Shown piece by piece: positions 48,742 through 56,843 of a DNA stretch of 64,000 bases; the first letter of the stretch is position 1; each line of letters begins with the position of its first letter. Below the pieces are notes generated by a model. That model was not told the origin of the DNA. It ran no database searches and saw only the letters and a list, made by a program, of their open reading frames with translations. The translations under genes and the position numbers were made by a program. The stretch comes from an uncultured Dialister sp. (GTDB lineage Bacteria; Bacillota; Negativicutes; Veillonellales; Dialisteraceae), in the NCBI GenBank assembly GCA_900541485.1, contig UQJW01000002.1, forward strand, positions 1 through 64,000, in the 5' to 3' direction.

Positions 48742-51700
48742 CTATTCTTCAACCGGCTTTTGTTTATGATTTCTTCCTCCGATATGAAAATTCTCAATGA
48801 GAACAAAAAGCATCGGTACAATAAAAATTTGGAATATTGTAGCAGAGAGAACCCCAAAAACAACGGCAATCCCCATCTCAGACCTGGAATTAGCCCCGGC
48901 CCCTGTAGATAAAGCCAACGGAATATTTCCAAGTATGAAAGCCAGTGATGTCATCAATATAGGACGAAGACGAATCTTTGAGGCTTCTATAGCCGCTTCC
49001 AATGCGTCCATTCCCGCATCAGTACGCACTTTTGCATATTCTACAATCAGAATAGCGTTTTTGGCAGCCAGTCCGATAATTGTCAGCAGTCCGATTTGGA
49101 AATAAATGTCATTATACACAGTGAACAACCATGCCGCCAGACATGCCCCGAAAAAACCGGTCGGCATACCGAAAATAACGACAAGCGGCACTTTCCAACT
49201 TTCATAGAGAGCCGCCAATGAAAGGAACACGAAGAGCATGCCCAAAGATAACGCATAAATCGTTTTTCCGCTCGCTTCACGTTCTTGTGCTGATGATTCT
49301 GCAAAAGCATAACCATATCCGTTCGGTAATACTTCATTTGCCACTTCTTCCAATGCATTTAACGCTTCACCAGAAGAGTATCCGTCTGCCTGGCTTCCGC
49401 CAATCTTGACCGCCAGAAAATTATTATATCTCGTAATAACCGAAATGGCATTTGATTTTTTAGGAGTAATAAAAGTACTGATCGGTACCATATTTCCTTT
49501 ATTATCACGGACGGTAAGAAATTTATTATCTTCCGGACTCATGCGATAATCAATATCCGCCTGTGCAACCACCTTAAAATTGCGCCCATAAGCGGTAAAA
49601 TCATTAATCTGTACAGAACCGTAATATACCTGGAGTGCCGTAAATATATCCCCCACATTCACGCCGCTCTTCTGTGCTTTCTCCCGGTCTACATCAAAAT
49701 TATAAGAGGGGGTATCCATACGGAATGTAGTATATGCCATCTTAATTTCCGGTCTTTGGTTGGCCGCTTGTAAAAATCTCCCAATAACGGCCTGCATATT
49801 TTCCGTTGAATCTCCATTCTTATTTTGGATATACATGGAGAATCCGCCGGAAGCGCCCAACCCCGGAATAGGCGGAGGATTCATTGCCATGACAGATACT
49901 TCCGGATGTACGGCATTGAAAGCAAATGCTTTGGCTATAACTGCATTAATTTGTTCTGATGAATCCGTTCTTTCTTCCCAAGGCTTCAGCTTAATAAAAG
50001 ATAGCCCGGCATTCGGTTTTTGCCCTCCCGATAAAATATCAAAACCCGTCACTCCCATTGCTTCCTGGACGCCGGGGATTTCTTTCATATATTTCAGATA
50101 ATCGGTAATCGCCGCATTTGTTCTGACATTGACCGCCCCCTCTGGCAATGAAAACGAGGTTATAAAATAACCGTTATCTTCTTGCGGTAAAAAAGCAGTC
50201 GGCAAAGTAATAAACAGAGCTACCGATGCAATGGACAATCCCAGAAGAACAGCCATCGGAGCTATGATTCTGTTCCCCATTTTTTTGAGAAAATGACCAT
50301 AGGATTCTATCATTCGATCAAAGTAATCATTAAATCTATCCCAAAACTGCTGAATAGAACTCCGTCTTTGTTCTTTTCCCGGTACATGAAGCATTCCTGC
50401 GCAAAGTGCCGGCGTCAGAGATAATGCAACAAAGGCTGAAATCAAAACCGATACCGTAATGGTCAGTGCAAATTGCTTGTAAAGAATCCCCATGATTCCG
50501 CCAAGAAAAGCAACAGGCACGAAAACAGCAGCCAAAACAATAGCAACACCGATAACAGGGCTTTGTACTTTTTCCATAGCCACCATAGTTGCTTTTAGCG
50601 GCGACAAATGATTATACCGCATTTCATATTCGACTGCTTCAATAACCACGATAGCATCATCCACTACAAGACCTATCGCTAAAACCATAGCAAACAATGT
50701 CAATGTATTAATTGTAAATCCCAAAACAGCAAATGAAGCAAACGTCCCCAATAATGATACCGGTACGGCAATCATAGGAATTAATGTCGATCTCCAGTTT
50801 TGTAAGAAAACGTAGACAATAATTCCTACAATAATAAGCGCCTCCATGAAAGTCTGCAAGACCTCTTTAATAGACGCATAAACGAAATCCGTATTGTCCA
50901 CGGAAATACGATAGTCCATATCATCCGGAAACGTTTTCCTGTCTTCTTCCAATTTTGCTTTGATTTGATTAATCGTATCAATGGCATTTGCATCATCGGT
51001 TAAAGAAAATGCTACAACAGAAGCGGCATTTTCTCCCAATCGCGCAATAAAATCATAGCTTTTCGCATCCAACTGAATACGTGCCACATCTTTTAAACGC
51101 AGCATACTTCCGTCTTGATTGGTTCGTACCACTATATCACCAAATTCTTGCTCGGTAAGCAGACGACCTTTAACGGTAACAATATATTGGAAGGCCTGGT
51201 TTTTATCAACCGGCGCTGTTCCTATACTGCCCGCTGCCACCTGCTGATTCTGCGTTTTTACGGCAGCAATGACCTCCGTGGCGGAAATCTTATTTTGTGC
51301 CATCTTTCCCGGATCAAGCCAAATCCTCATAGCAAAATCCGATCCGAATTCCATGACGTTGCCCACGCCGGGAATGGACTTCAATTCGTCCAGATAGTTC
51401 ATGCTAAAGTAGTTTTTCAGAAATGTATCATCATATGTGCCGTTGGGAGAAACCAAACTGATAACCAGTGCCATATCCCCCGACGATTTCCGGGTCGTAA
51501 CTCCGATTGCACGAACCGTATCCGGTAATGCCGCATCAGAAGCGGTAACTCCATTTTGCACACGAATGGTTGCCATATCGGAATCCGTGTCCGATTCAAA
51601 TTGAACGGTCATTGAATAAGATCCGTTTGAATTACTCGTTGAACTGATACTGCGGAATCCTTCCACTCCAACTACATTTTTTTCTATAATTTGTGCCACT

Positions 51701-51879
51701 GTTTGTGCCACAACTTCCGAATCCGCCCCCGGATAGAAAGCATGTACTCCGACCTGGGGAGGCGTAATTTTAGGATAACGATCCACCGGTAGAGTAAGCA
51801 TGCAAAGCATTCCTGCAATTGAAATAACCAAAGCTACCACAATTGCGAATATTGGCCGGTTGATAAAAAATTTTGCCAT
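48742..51879 (-). CDS. RND-type multidrug efflux transporter (HAE1/AcrB family)
   Basis: A 1045-residue proton-driven inner-membrane pump of the hydrophobe/amphiphile efflux family. It starts MAKFFINRPIFAIVVALV, has the proton-relay helix LAIGLVVDDAIVVIEAVE (two adjacent Asp) and the twin large periplasmic loops. TM10-12 follow with GLLTIIGLAAKNAILIVEYAK, and the duplicated halves are clear. Full length. ATG at 51879 has AAGGAGAGG upstream and follows the adaptor gene by nine bases. It needs an outer-membrane channel, which is not in this window, so the cell must have an outer membrane. Confidence 0.95.
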   Translation of the reverse strand: MAKFFINRPIFAIVVALVISIAGMLCMLTLPVDRYPKITPPQVGVHAFYPGADSEVVAQTVAQIIEKNVVGVEGFRSISSTSNSNGSYSMTVQFESDTDSDMATIRVQNGVTASDAALPDTVRAIGVTTRKSSGDMALVISLVSPNGTYDDTFLKNYFSMNYLDELKSIPGVGNVMEFGSDFAMRIWLDPGKMAQNKISATEVIAAVKTQNQQVAAGSIGTAPVDKNQAFQYIVTVKGRLLTEQEFGDIVVRTNQDGSMLRLKDVARIQLDAKSYDFIARLGENAASVVAFSLTDDANAIDTINQIKAKLEEDRKTFPDDMDYRISVDNTDFVYASIKEVLQTFMEALIIVGIIVYVFLQNWRSTLIPMIAVPVSLLGTFASFAVLGFTINTLTLFAMVLAIGLVVDDAIVVIEAVEYEMRYNHLSPLKATMVAMEKVQSPVIGVAIVLAAVFVPVAFLGGIMGILYKQFALTITVSVLISAFVALSLTPALCAGMLHVPGKEQRRSSIQQFWDRFNDYFDRMIESYGHFLKKMGNRIIAPMAVLLGLSIASVALFITLPTAFLPQEDNGYFITSFSLPEGAVNVRTNAAITDYLKYMKEIPGVQEAMGVTGFDILSGGQKPNAGLSFIKLKPWEERTDSSEQINAVIAKAFAFNAVHPEVSVMAMNPPPIPGLGASGGFSMYIQNKNGDSTENMQAVIGRFLQAANQRPEIKMAYTTFRMDTPSYNFDVDREKAQKSGVNVGDIFTALQVYYGSVQINDFTAYGRNFKVVAQADIDYRMSPEDNKFLTVRDNKGNMVPISTFITPKKSNAISVITRYNNFLAVKIGGSQADGYSSGEALNALEEVANEVLPNGYGYAFAESSAQEREASGKTIYALSLGMLFVFLSLAALYESWKVPLVVIFGMPTGFFGACLAAWLFTVYNDIYFQIGLLTIIGLAAKNAILIVEYAKVRTDAGMDALEAAIEASKIRLRPILMTSLAFILGNIPLALSTGAGANSRSEMGIAVVFGVLSATIFQIFIVPMLFVLIENFHIGGRNHKQKPVEE

Positions 51880-51888
51880 AACCTCTCC

Positions 51889-53061
51889 TTATTTAACGCC
51901 ATGCTGCTGCCCGATTGCTTTCGTTGCAGACTCTTCCATTTGTTCTTTTGTTATTTTCATCGGGTCGACAGCTTGCCCCACCTGTACTTTGTTTTGTCCT
52001 TCCACAATAATTTCATCGTTTTCTGTAATACCGTTCTCGATAATAGAATATATTCCATATGTCGCTCCGACTTTTACGGATTTCTGCTGTACCTTTCCGT
52101 CTACAACCACATCAAGAATATCTTTATTCAGCAGCTGCAATATAGCTTTAGTCGGTACAAGAATACTGTCCTTTGACACCTCTGCGTCCGAAATGACCGT
52201 AGCATACATTCCGGGCACAAGAATACTACGAGGATTTGCAAAAGAAGCTTTCATCGTTAACTGCCCGCCGCTGAGTCCGGGACTTACCTGAACAATGGAA
52301 CCGGTTTCCTCATAAATGGAACCGTCGGATAACCGAAGCTTTAAATGATTCCCCAGTGTTCCGGTTCCCGACTTTTCTCTCTTCAGTTGTAAATACTCGC
52401 TCTCAGACATATCAAACTGCACATACAGAGGATCTGTAGAAGAAATCGTAACCATTGGCGTCTGTCCTGCCGTCACAAATGTTCCGACATTTACATCATC
52501 CATGGAAAGCGTCCCTGAAAAAGGGGCCGTCACAATCGTATCCCCCAAATTATCAGAAGCCATTTGTACTTGTGAGCGTGCCGCTTCGTAAGCGGCACGA
52601 TATGATTCTGTGGCAGATTTCTGTCTTTCATATACTTGTTTAGAAACAGCACCGCTGTGAACAAGCATTTCATACCTTGATAAATCACTTTTGGCATTTT
52701 CATACACTGCCTCTGCCTGCGCTGCATTTGCCTGTGCCGCTGCAAAAGCGGAAGAGTACGCTCTTGTATCGATTCTGTATAAAGGTTGTCCCGCTACAAC
52801 CTGCTCTCCGCCCTGTATATACTTTTCAATGACGGTTCCAGATACTTTCGCCCGTACCGGCAACTCCTGTAACGCGACAACGGTACCGCTATATTCACGC
52901 ATAATCGGTGTATCCGATTTGAAAGGGTTCAATGTATTCACTTTAACCGCCTGAGGCTGAGATTGTCCCGCCCGGGAAGCGGATCCGCACCCTGAGAAAA
53001 TGCCTGCTGACAAAATAAGACCTCCTGATAATACGACAGGCAATAGTTTCTTATATTTCAT
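51889..53061 (-). CDS. RND efflux periplasmic adaptor (membrane fusion) lipoprotein
   Basis: A 390-residue AcrA-type adaptor bridging the pump and the outer-membrane channel. The signal peptide ends FSGC with Cys25 as the probable lipid site. Then come the biotinyl-lipoyl half (VRAKVSGTVIEKYIQGGEQVVAGQPLY region), an alpha-hairpin rich in Ala/Gln (AAAQANAAQAEAVYENAK), the second lipoyl half (IVTAPFSGTLSMDDVNVG) and beta-barrel domains. The start is ATG at 53061, five bases after GGGGG. First gene of the two-gene operon; no regulator is adjacent. Confidence 0.94.
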   Translation of the reverse strand: MKYKKLLPVVLSGGLILSAGIFSGCGSASRAGQSQPQAVKVNTLNPFKSDTPIMREYSGTVVALQELPVRAKVSGTVIEKYIQGGEQVVAGQPLYRIDTRAYSSAFAAAQANAAQAEAVYENAKSDLSRYEMLVHSGAVSKQVYERQKSATESYRAAYEAARSQVQMASDNLGDTIVTAPFSGTLSMDDVNVGTFVTAGQTPMVTISSTDPLYVQFDMSESEYLQLKREKSGTGTLGNHLKLRLSDGSIYEETGSIVQVSPGLSGGQLTMKASFANPRSILVPGMYATVISDAEVSKDSILVPTKAILQLLNKDILDVVVDGKVQQKSVKVGATYGIYSIIENGITENDEIIVEGQNKVQVGQAVDPMKITKEQMEESATKAIGQQHGVK

Positions 53062-53167
53062 CATTACCCCCTTAAGATATTCCATAAAATGCTTTCTTTT
53101 CTTGCTCACTAAAAAATGTTAAAAATAAAACCCGGACACGACCGCAAGTCGAAAATTTATATTTATC

Positions 53168-53196
53168 ATATTATCAAATCTGTGTCCGTCAGTCAA
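53168..53196 (-). promoter_or_regulatory. Putative promoter of the RND efflux operon
   Basis: TTGACT (53196-53191), a 17-base spacer, TAATAT (53173-53168) on the minus strand. The leader would be about 100 bases and has no recognised element. Confidence 0.5.
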
Positions 53197-53219
53197 TATA
53201 AGTAAACTTCTATTTCCCT

Positions 53220-53690
53220 TTATGTCAACTCATCAACAGGAAGCTTTAATACCGCTTTCCTAATTTTCTGTGTGCCTTTTTTGCTGCAGCATAAAGGTCT
53301 GTGTAAATCCGCGGGATAGCAAACGATAAAGTCTCCCGTCCTTAGAAATATTTTGCTTTCATTTCCTTCTGACTTATAAAAATATAAATCCCGTTCGGGA
53401 TAAGATTCCGTTTCTTCTCCAACACCCCGGAAAGAACGGCATCCGATGATTTCTTCTCTCACATCTATCTCATATACCACATCAACAAATTTTTTATGTC
53501 CCTCCAGCTTTCTTTCCGATGCCGGTTCTGTGACCGGTGATTCTACTGACATATTGTATCCGTTGATTTGATACGAGCCATCTTTTACATTAGCAAAATC
53601 AAAATCTGTTATTTTCTTTAAACAATCATAAATGATAGCAGGCATTTGATTTTTATAGTCTGGTAAATAGTTGGCATTTCCAAAAATCAT
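53220..53690 (-). CDS. YhcH/YjgK/YiaL family protein
   Basis: A 156-residue cupin-like protein of the YhcH/YjgK/YiaL family (DUF386). Members include NanQ, a sialic-acid anomerase, and others of unknown sugar substrate. Conserved residues are in GHKKFVDVVYEI (His and Asp near the metal), and FIVCYPADLHRPLC (His-Pro-like metal loop), the usual active-site features. ATG at 53690 has AAGGAG upstream. No sialic acid genes surround it, so the substrate is open. It follows the TVP38-family gene by 59 bases. Confidence 0.85.
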   Translation of the reverse strand: MIFGNANYLPDYKNQMPAIIYDCLKKITDFDFANVKDGSYQINGYNMSVESPVTEPASERKLEGHKKFVDVVYEIDVREEIIGCRSFRGVGEETESYPERDLYFYKSEGNESKIFLRTGDFIVCYPADLHRPLCCSKKGTQKIRKAVLKLPVDELT

Positions 53691-53749
53691 TGTGTTCTCC
53701 TTCCGTTAAAATGATAGTAAGTTTTCTTTTTATATTATTTTCAATTTGC

Positions 53750-54439
53750 TCATTTGTTTCGGTTCATATACCGCCAAATCACAAAATAAATAACAGACAC
53801 AATAATTACAATAATACTTAATCTCAGTGCGTGATCTTCCATATTTACCACATCATGCCCTATTACCACTTCCAGAGCGACTGACGGTAATTTTCCAATT
53901 AAGCTTCCAATAAAACAGTGCTTGGCAGAAATTCCTGATAAAGCACATACTGCAGTCACTAATCCGTTCGGCATATACGGAATCGCTCGTGCCACAAGGA
54001 CCGCCTGCCAGGAATCATAAGAATCCAACTTCATAAGCACCTTACTTTGCAAAATAATTTTTTTTGCAATCCCTCTGAAGAGTGTGCGCATAACCAAAAA
54101 AGACAGCATAACCCCCGTGGTTTCTGCCAACCAGGAGATGACTGTCCCCCAAAACAAGCCGAAAATAAGTCCGTTTGCCGTGGATATAAATATGGAAGGA
54201 AGAAAACCCACAATATTAATAATGACATCTATAAAAAAGCTTACAAAAGCAGCATAAATCCCAAAGCCCCTTAGATATTCTATAGTTTCCTGTAAATTTC
54301 CACTTTTGGATAAATGGTAAATCGTTGTATAAAAATCAGGATCCAAGAAATGAATCCCCGTCAGGACAATAACCAGCAAGGCCAACAGACCATACTTTAA
54401 TTGCCGTTCTTGTTTTTCCTCCAATTCAATATTTTTCAT
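53750..54439 (-). CDS. TVP38/TMEM64 (VTT/DedA-like) family membrane protein
   Basis: A 229-residue integral membrane protein with about five or six hydrophobic segments. The VTT-domain signature appears as ANGLIFGLFWGTVISWLAETTG and VLVARAIPYMPNGLVTAVCALSGI (re-entrant loop Arg-Pro-x-x-P-like region). Family members move or scramble lipids or affect envelope homeostasis; no exact substrate is known here. The ATG at 54439 directly follows the thrC stop, so it is probably co-transcribed with thrC. Confidence 0.85.
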   Translation of the reverse strand: MKNIELEEKQERQLKYGLLALLVIVLTGIHFLDPDFYTTIYHLSKSGNLQETIEYLRGFGIYAAFVSFFIDVIINIVGFLPSIFISTANGLIFGLFWGTVISWLAETTGVMLSFLVMRTLFRGIAKKIILQSKVLMKLDSYDSWQAVLVARAIPYMPNGLVTAVCALSGISAKHCFIGSLIGKLPSVALEVVIGHDVVNMEDHALRLSIIVIIVSVIYFVIWRYMNRNK

Positions 54440-55945
54440 TTACATCCCGGTTCCTGCAATAATTAATGCACCGCTATACTCTCTAATTACCTTCTCCATA
54501 TCCTGCCTTTCAACGATATCCGGGAATCTCTTTTCTGCCGTTTCCAATAATTTTAATTGCTTAGGCACAGCAATACCCGTTTCTTTCTCCAACATTCGTA
54601 ATGTATCGTAAGGATTCTCTTTTGAATCCAGCCCCAAAGCTTCCGCAATCGCTCCCGGAAACTTATAGGGATGTGCTGTCCCTATAATAACAGTATGACT
54701 ATGCAGTTCTATTCCGCCACGATTACAAATTTGTTTGTATACATCATAAGCCACTGCTGTATGGGGATCCATTAAATAACGGTACGCTTGGTATACGTCA
54801 GCAATTGCCCGTTTCATTCTTTCCGATCCCGTCCATCCGCCTCGGATATTTTTTAATGCGGTCTCCAACTCATCGCTGGATACTTTATATACTTTCTCCG
54901 TTCTTAGTAAATGCATCCACCGGTTTACCTTATCGGTTGACCCTGTCATGTAGTATAAAAATCGTTCAAAGTTCGAAGATATTAATATATCCATAGACGG
55001 TGATTCCGTCAGATGAAAATCTCTGCGGATATCATATGTTCCTGTTTCAAAGAAATCAGCTAAAACATGATTCTCATTAGATGCACAAACCAACTGATTA
55101 ATAGGTGTTCCAATCCTTTTCGCTATATAAGCTGCCAGGATATTTCCAAAATTACCGGTCGGGACAACCACATTGAACGATTCTCCCTTATTAATCGCCC
55201 CGTCTTTTACCAGCTTTATCCAGATCCATACATAATAGACAATTTGAGGCAATAGTCTGCCGATATTAATAGAATTTGCGCTGGAAAAAAGTATCCCATT
55301 CTCTTCCGAAGATTCTCTTAAAGAGCCAGCAAATATCTGCTTCAGCATACTTTGAGCATCATCAAAATTACCGTTAATACCGACAACTTTGACATTCTCT
55401 CCCAATTGCTTTTGCATTTGGTCTTTTTGTAGCGGACTGACTCCATGAGACGGATAAAAAACCATGATATCAATTCCCGGGACATCACGAAATCCTTCAA
55501 GTGCCGCCTTTCCCGTATCACCCGAAGTTGCTGTCAAAATTAATATCCTTTTTGATTTTTTCTGTCGCTTTTGTGCCCAGTCCAATAAATAAGGAAATAA
55601 TGAAAGTGCCAAATCCTTAAATGCACAAGTTTTCCCATGGAACATTTCTGCTATTGAAAAGTCTTCATTTATCTTTCTTACCGGAACAACCTCATCGGTT
55701 TCAAAATTTCCCGTATATGCAGTTTTTGTAAATATCGAAAGCTCCTCTTCAGATATCTCCGGCAAAAATGGTGTTAATATAAATGATGCCAACTCCGGAT
55801 ATGACAAATTTTTTATTTTTTCATAATCAAAAAACGGTTCCGGCAATTTATCCGGCAGATACAGTCCTCCGTCTTTTGCCAATCCTTGCAGGAGTGCTTC
55901 TTCTGCAGTTTTAGTTTCCCCGCTTCTGGTGCTTATATATTTCAC
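54440..55945 (-). CDS. thrC: Threonine synthase
   Basis: A 501-residue PLP enzyme of the longer (E. coli/yeast) class that converts O-phosphohomoserine to threonine. The Schiff-base lysine is K110 in TCAFKDLALS, the phosphate-binding segment is TATSGDTGKAALEG, and VVPTGNFGNILAAYIAKR follows. N-terminal YISTRSGETKTAEEALLQGLA is the typical opening. The start is GTG at 55945, decided by GGGAGG five bases upstream. No thrB or hom is adjacent. Confidence 0.95.
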   Translation of the reverse strand: MKYISTRSGETKTAEEALLQGLAKDGGLYLPDKLPEPFFDYEKIKNLSYPELASFILTPFLPEISEEELSIFTKTAYTGNFETDEVVPVRKINEDFSIAEMFHGKTCAFKDLALSLFPYLLDWAQKRQKKSKRILILTATSGDTGKAALEGFRDVPGIDIMVFYPSHGVSPLQKDQMQKQLGENVKVVGINGNFDDAQSMLKQIFAGSLRESSEENGILFSSANSINIGRLLPQIVYYVWIWIKLVKDGAINKGESFNVVVPTGNFGNILAAYIAKRIGTPINQLVCASNENHVLADFFETGTYDIRRDFHLTESPSMDILISSNFERFLYYMTGSTDKVNRWMHLLRTEKVYKVSSDELETALKNIRGGWTGSERMKRAIADVYQAYRYLMDPHTAVAYDVYKQICNRGGIELHSHTVIIGTAHPYKFPGAIAEALGLDSKENPYDTLRMLEKETGIAVPKQLKLLETAEKRFPDIVERQDMEKVIREYSGALIIAGTGM

Positions 55946-56040
55946 AAAAACCTCCCATAAATTAAATCATAGTAGTATTATGTCATTTTACCATAGAATC
56001 ATTTTATAAGACAAAGCTTTCTCAATTGTATAAATCAGAT
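55946..56040 (-). promoter_or_regulatory. thrC promoter region
   Basis: The minus strand holds TTGTCT, an 18-base gap and a TGG-extended TAAAAT about 45 bases before the GTG. The match is moderate. No T-box or threonine-related leader was seen. Confidence 0.35.
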
Positions 56041-56212
56041 GCTTTCATCTTCCACATATCTTTCTCATTACAATTAATTGCTTCACGGCTAAAAATTCAT
56101 ATCTCCTCTTTACAGCGATTACCATATCCGCTCCGTTTTCTCATTTCCCCAACTCCGACTGCAATTCATCTAAAATTACCCCTACTTCCTGTGTGCAAAA
56201 ATCAGGTGCTTC
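56041..56212. other. Gene-poor stretch, possibly a decayed gene
   Basis: About 170 bases with no complete gene. On the minus strand, short open stretches in two frames are broken by stops, such as one reading GVILDELQSELGK and, in another frame, SREAINCNEKDMWKM. They look more protein-like than random but I recognise no family. A plus-strand open frame here lacks a ribosome binding site and is not credible. Confidence 0.3.
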
Positions 56213-56238
56213 TCCTCAGCAAACAATATAAAAGCACC
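56213..56238 (-). terminator. Small terminator-like hairpin
   Basis: A 7-bp stem AGCACTC / GGGTGCT with a 4-base loop and TTTTATATTG on the minus strand. It may end a transcript from the interrupted small gene region. Confidence 0.5.
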
Positions 56239-56270
56239 CCTTCGAGTGCTAATTAAATAAGGCTTTCACA

Positions 56271-56301
56271 AAAACCACGGTTTTTATGTCGTGGTTTTTA
56301 T
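56271..56301 (-). terminator. Terminator of the LSm-like small gene
   Basis: A 9-bp stem AAAACCACG / CGTGGTTTT directly following the stop codon at 56298, with A and T runs on both strands. Confidence 0.75.
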
Positions 56302-56498
56302 TCTTCTATAATCTCAATGCTTGCTATCTCATCATCACTGAAAAAGATATAATCCTTACCCTTATAGAATGTTAAAGAATCTTTTCCGGTCTCGTCATTG
56401 TCTTCTTCGCCTGTGATATCATTAATCATACCAATAAATATTTTATCATTTGTAGCTTTTATTTTTGCTTTTTTTCAACAACTATCATCTATTTTCAT
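56298..56498 (-). pseudogene. Small LSm-like protein gene interrupted by an in-frame UGA
   Basis: Read from ATG at 56498 with AAGG upstream, the frame gives MKIDDSC, then TGA at 56477-56475, then 58 further codons (KKAKIKATNDKIFIGMIND...SLTFYKGKDYIFFSDDEIASIEIIEE) and TAA. The pattern of a strand-turn with GMIND, an acidic EEDND stretch and a closing EIASIEII resembles small bacterial LSm-fold proteins, where the codon after the first strand is usually Gly (here GGA to TGA would do). No start codon ATG, GTG or TTG lies between the UGA and codon 24. It is either a one-mutation pseudogene or is read through. The downstream sequence is too AT-rich for a convincing SECIS element. Family assignment is from memory of the pattern. 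Confidence 0.55.
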
Positions 56499-56534
56499 AA
56501 CCTTAATCCTTTCTTGGGTACTAGATTTTTCTTG

Positions 56535-56574
56535 TTATCGTTTTTTATGAAGTTATCAAATAAAATAACGATAA
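56535..56574. repeat. Inverted repeat around the LSm-like gene promoter
   Basis: TTATCGTT (56535-56542) and AACGATAA (56567-56574) are perfect 8-bp inverted arms with 24 bases between. A TTGACT at 56579-56574 on the minus strand overlaps one arm, and a possible -10 lies between the arms. A smaller GTTAT/ATAAC dyad is nested inside (56552-56569). This looks like an operator. Confidence 0.45.
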
Positions 56575-56612
56575 GTCAAAAGGATTTACATCACTTTTCT
56601 TGAATATTTTTA

Positions 56613-56628
56613 GTGCAAGATCTTGCAC
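56613..56628. repeat. 16-bp perfect palindrome
   Basis: GTGCAAGATCTTGCAC is a perfect palindrome with no loop, lying between the tRNA-Leu terminator and the LSm-like gene. The lack of a loop and a T-run argues for a protein-binding site rather than a terminator. Confidence 0.55.
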
Positions 56629-56663
56629 CAAAAACAAAATGGATAAGTGGTTTAGGTAAAACT

Positions 56664-56708
56664 AAAAACCCCGATGGTAGATTTTAATCGATACTATCGG
56701 GGTTTTTA
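56664..56708 (-). terminator. Terminator of tRNA-Leu (CAA)
   Basis: A long stem (CCCCGAT ... ATCGGGG continued by GTA/TAC and GATT/AATC) flanked by A and T runs, just downstream of the tRNA on the minus strand. Confidence 0.88.
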
Positions 56709-56710
56709 TA

Positions 56711-56796
56711 TGGTGCCGGAGGTGGGACTTGAACCCACACGATATTGCTATCGGCAGATTTTGAGTCTGCTGCGTCTGCCATTCCGCCACTCCGGC
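56711..56796 (-). tRNA. tRNA-Leu (anticodon CAA)
   Basis: Class II tRNA with a long variable arm. Acceptor GCCGGAG pairs with CTCCGGC, the anticodon loop is CTCAAAA (CAA) in a GCAGA/TCTGC stem, the T arm contains GGTTCAAGTCC, and CCA is encoded. Confidence 0.96.
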
Positions 56797-56815
56797 ATAT
56801 GCTGACGGGAATAAT

Positions 56816-56843
56816 ATTATCATATAAAGAGTATTTCAGTCAA
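56816..56843 (-). promoter_or_regulatory. Promoter of tRNA-Leu (CAA), overlapping the surE 3' end
   Basis: TTGACT (56843-56838), a 16-base spacer, GATAAT (56821-56816) on the minus strand. The -35 lies in the last codons of surE. Confidence 0.6.

Noticed and set aside
56026..56256. Plus-strand open frame of 76 codons before the LSm-like gene
   Set aside because: It starts with TTG, has no ribosome binding site and no recognisable composition, and overlaps a terminator on the other strand.
56298..56498. Selenocysteine at the in-frame UGA
   Set aside because: The 40 bases after the UGA are AT-rich with no stable stem-loop at the distance bacterial SECIS elements need, and no Sel genes are visible.
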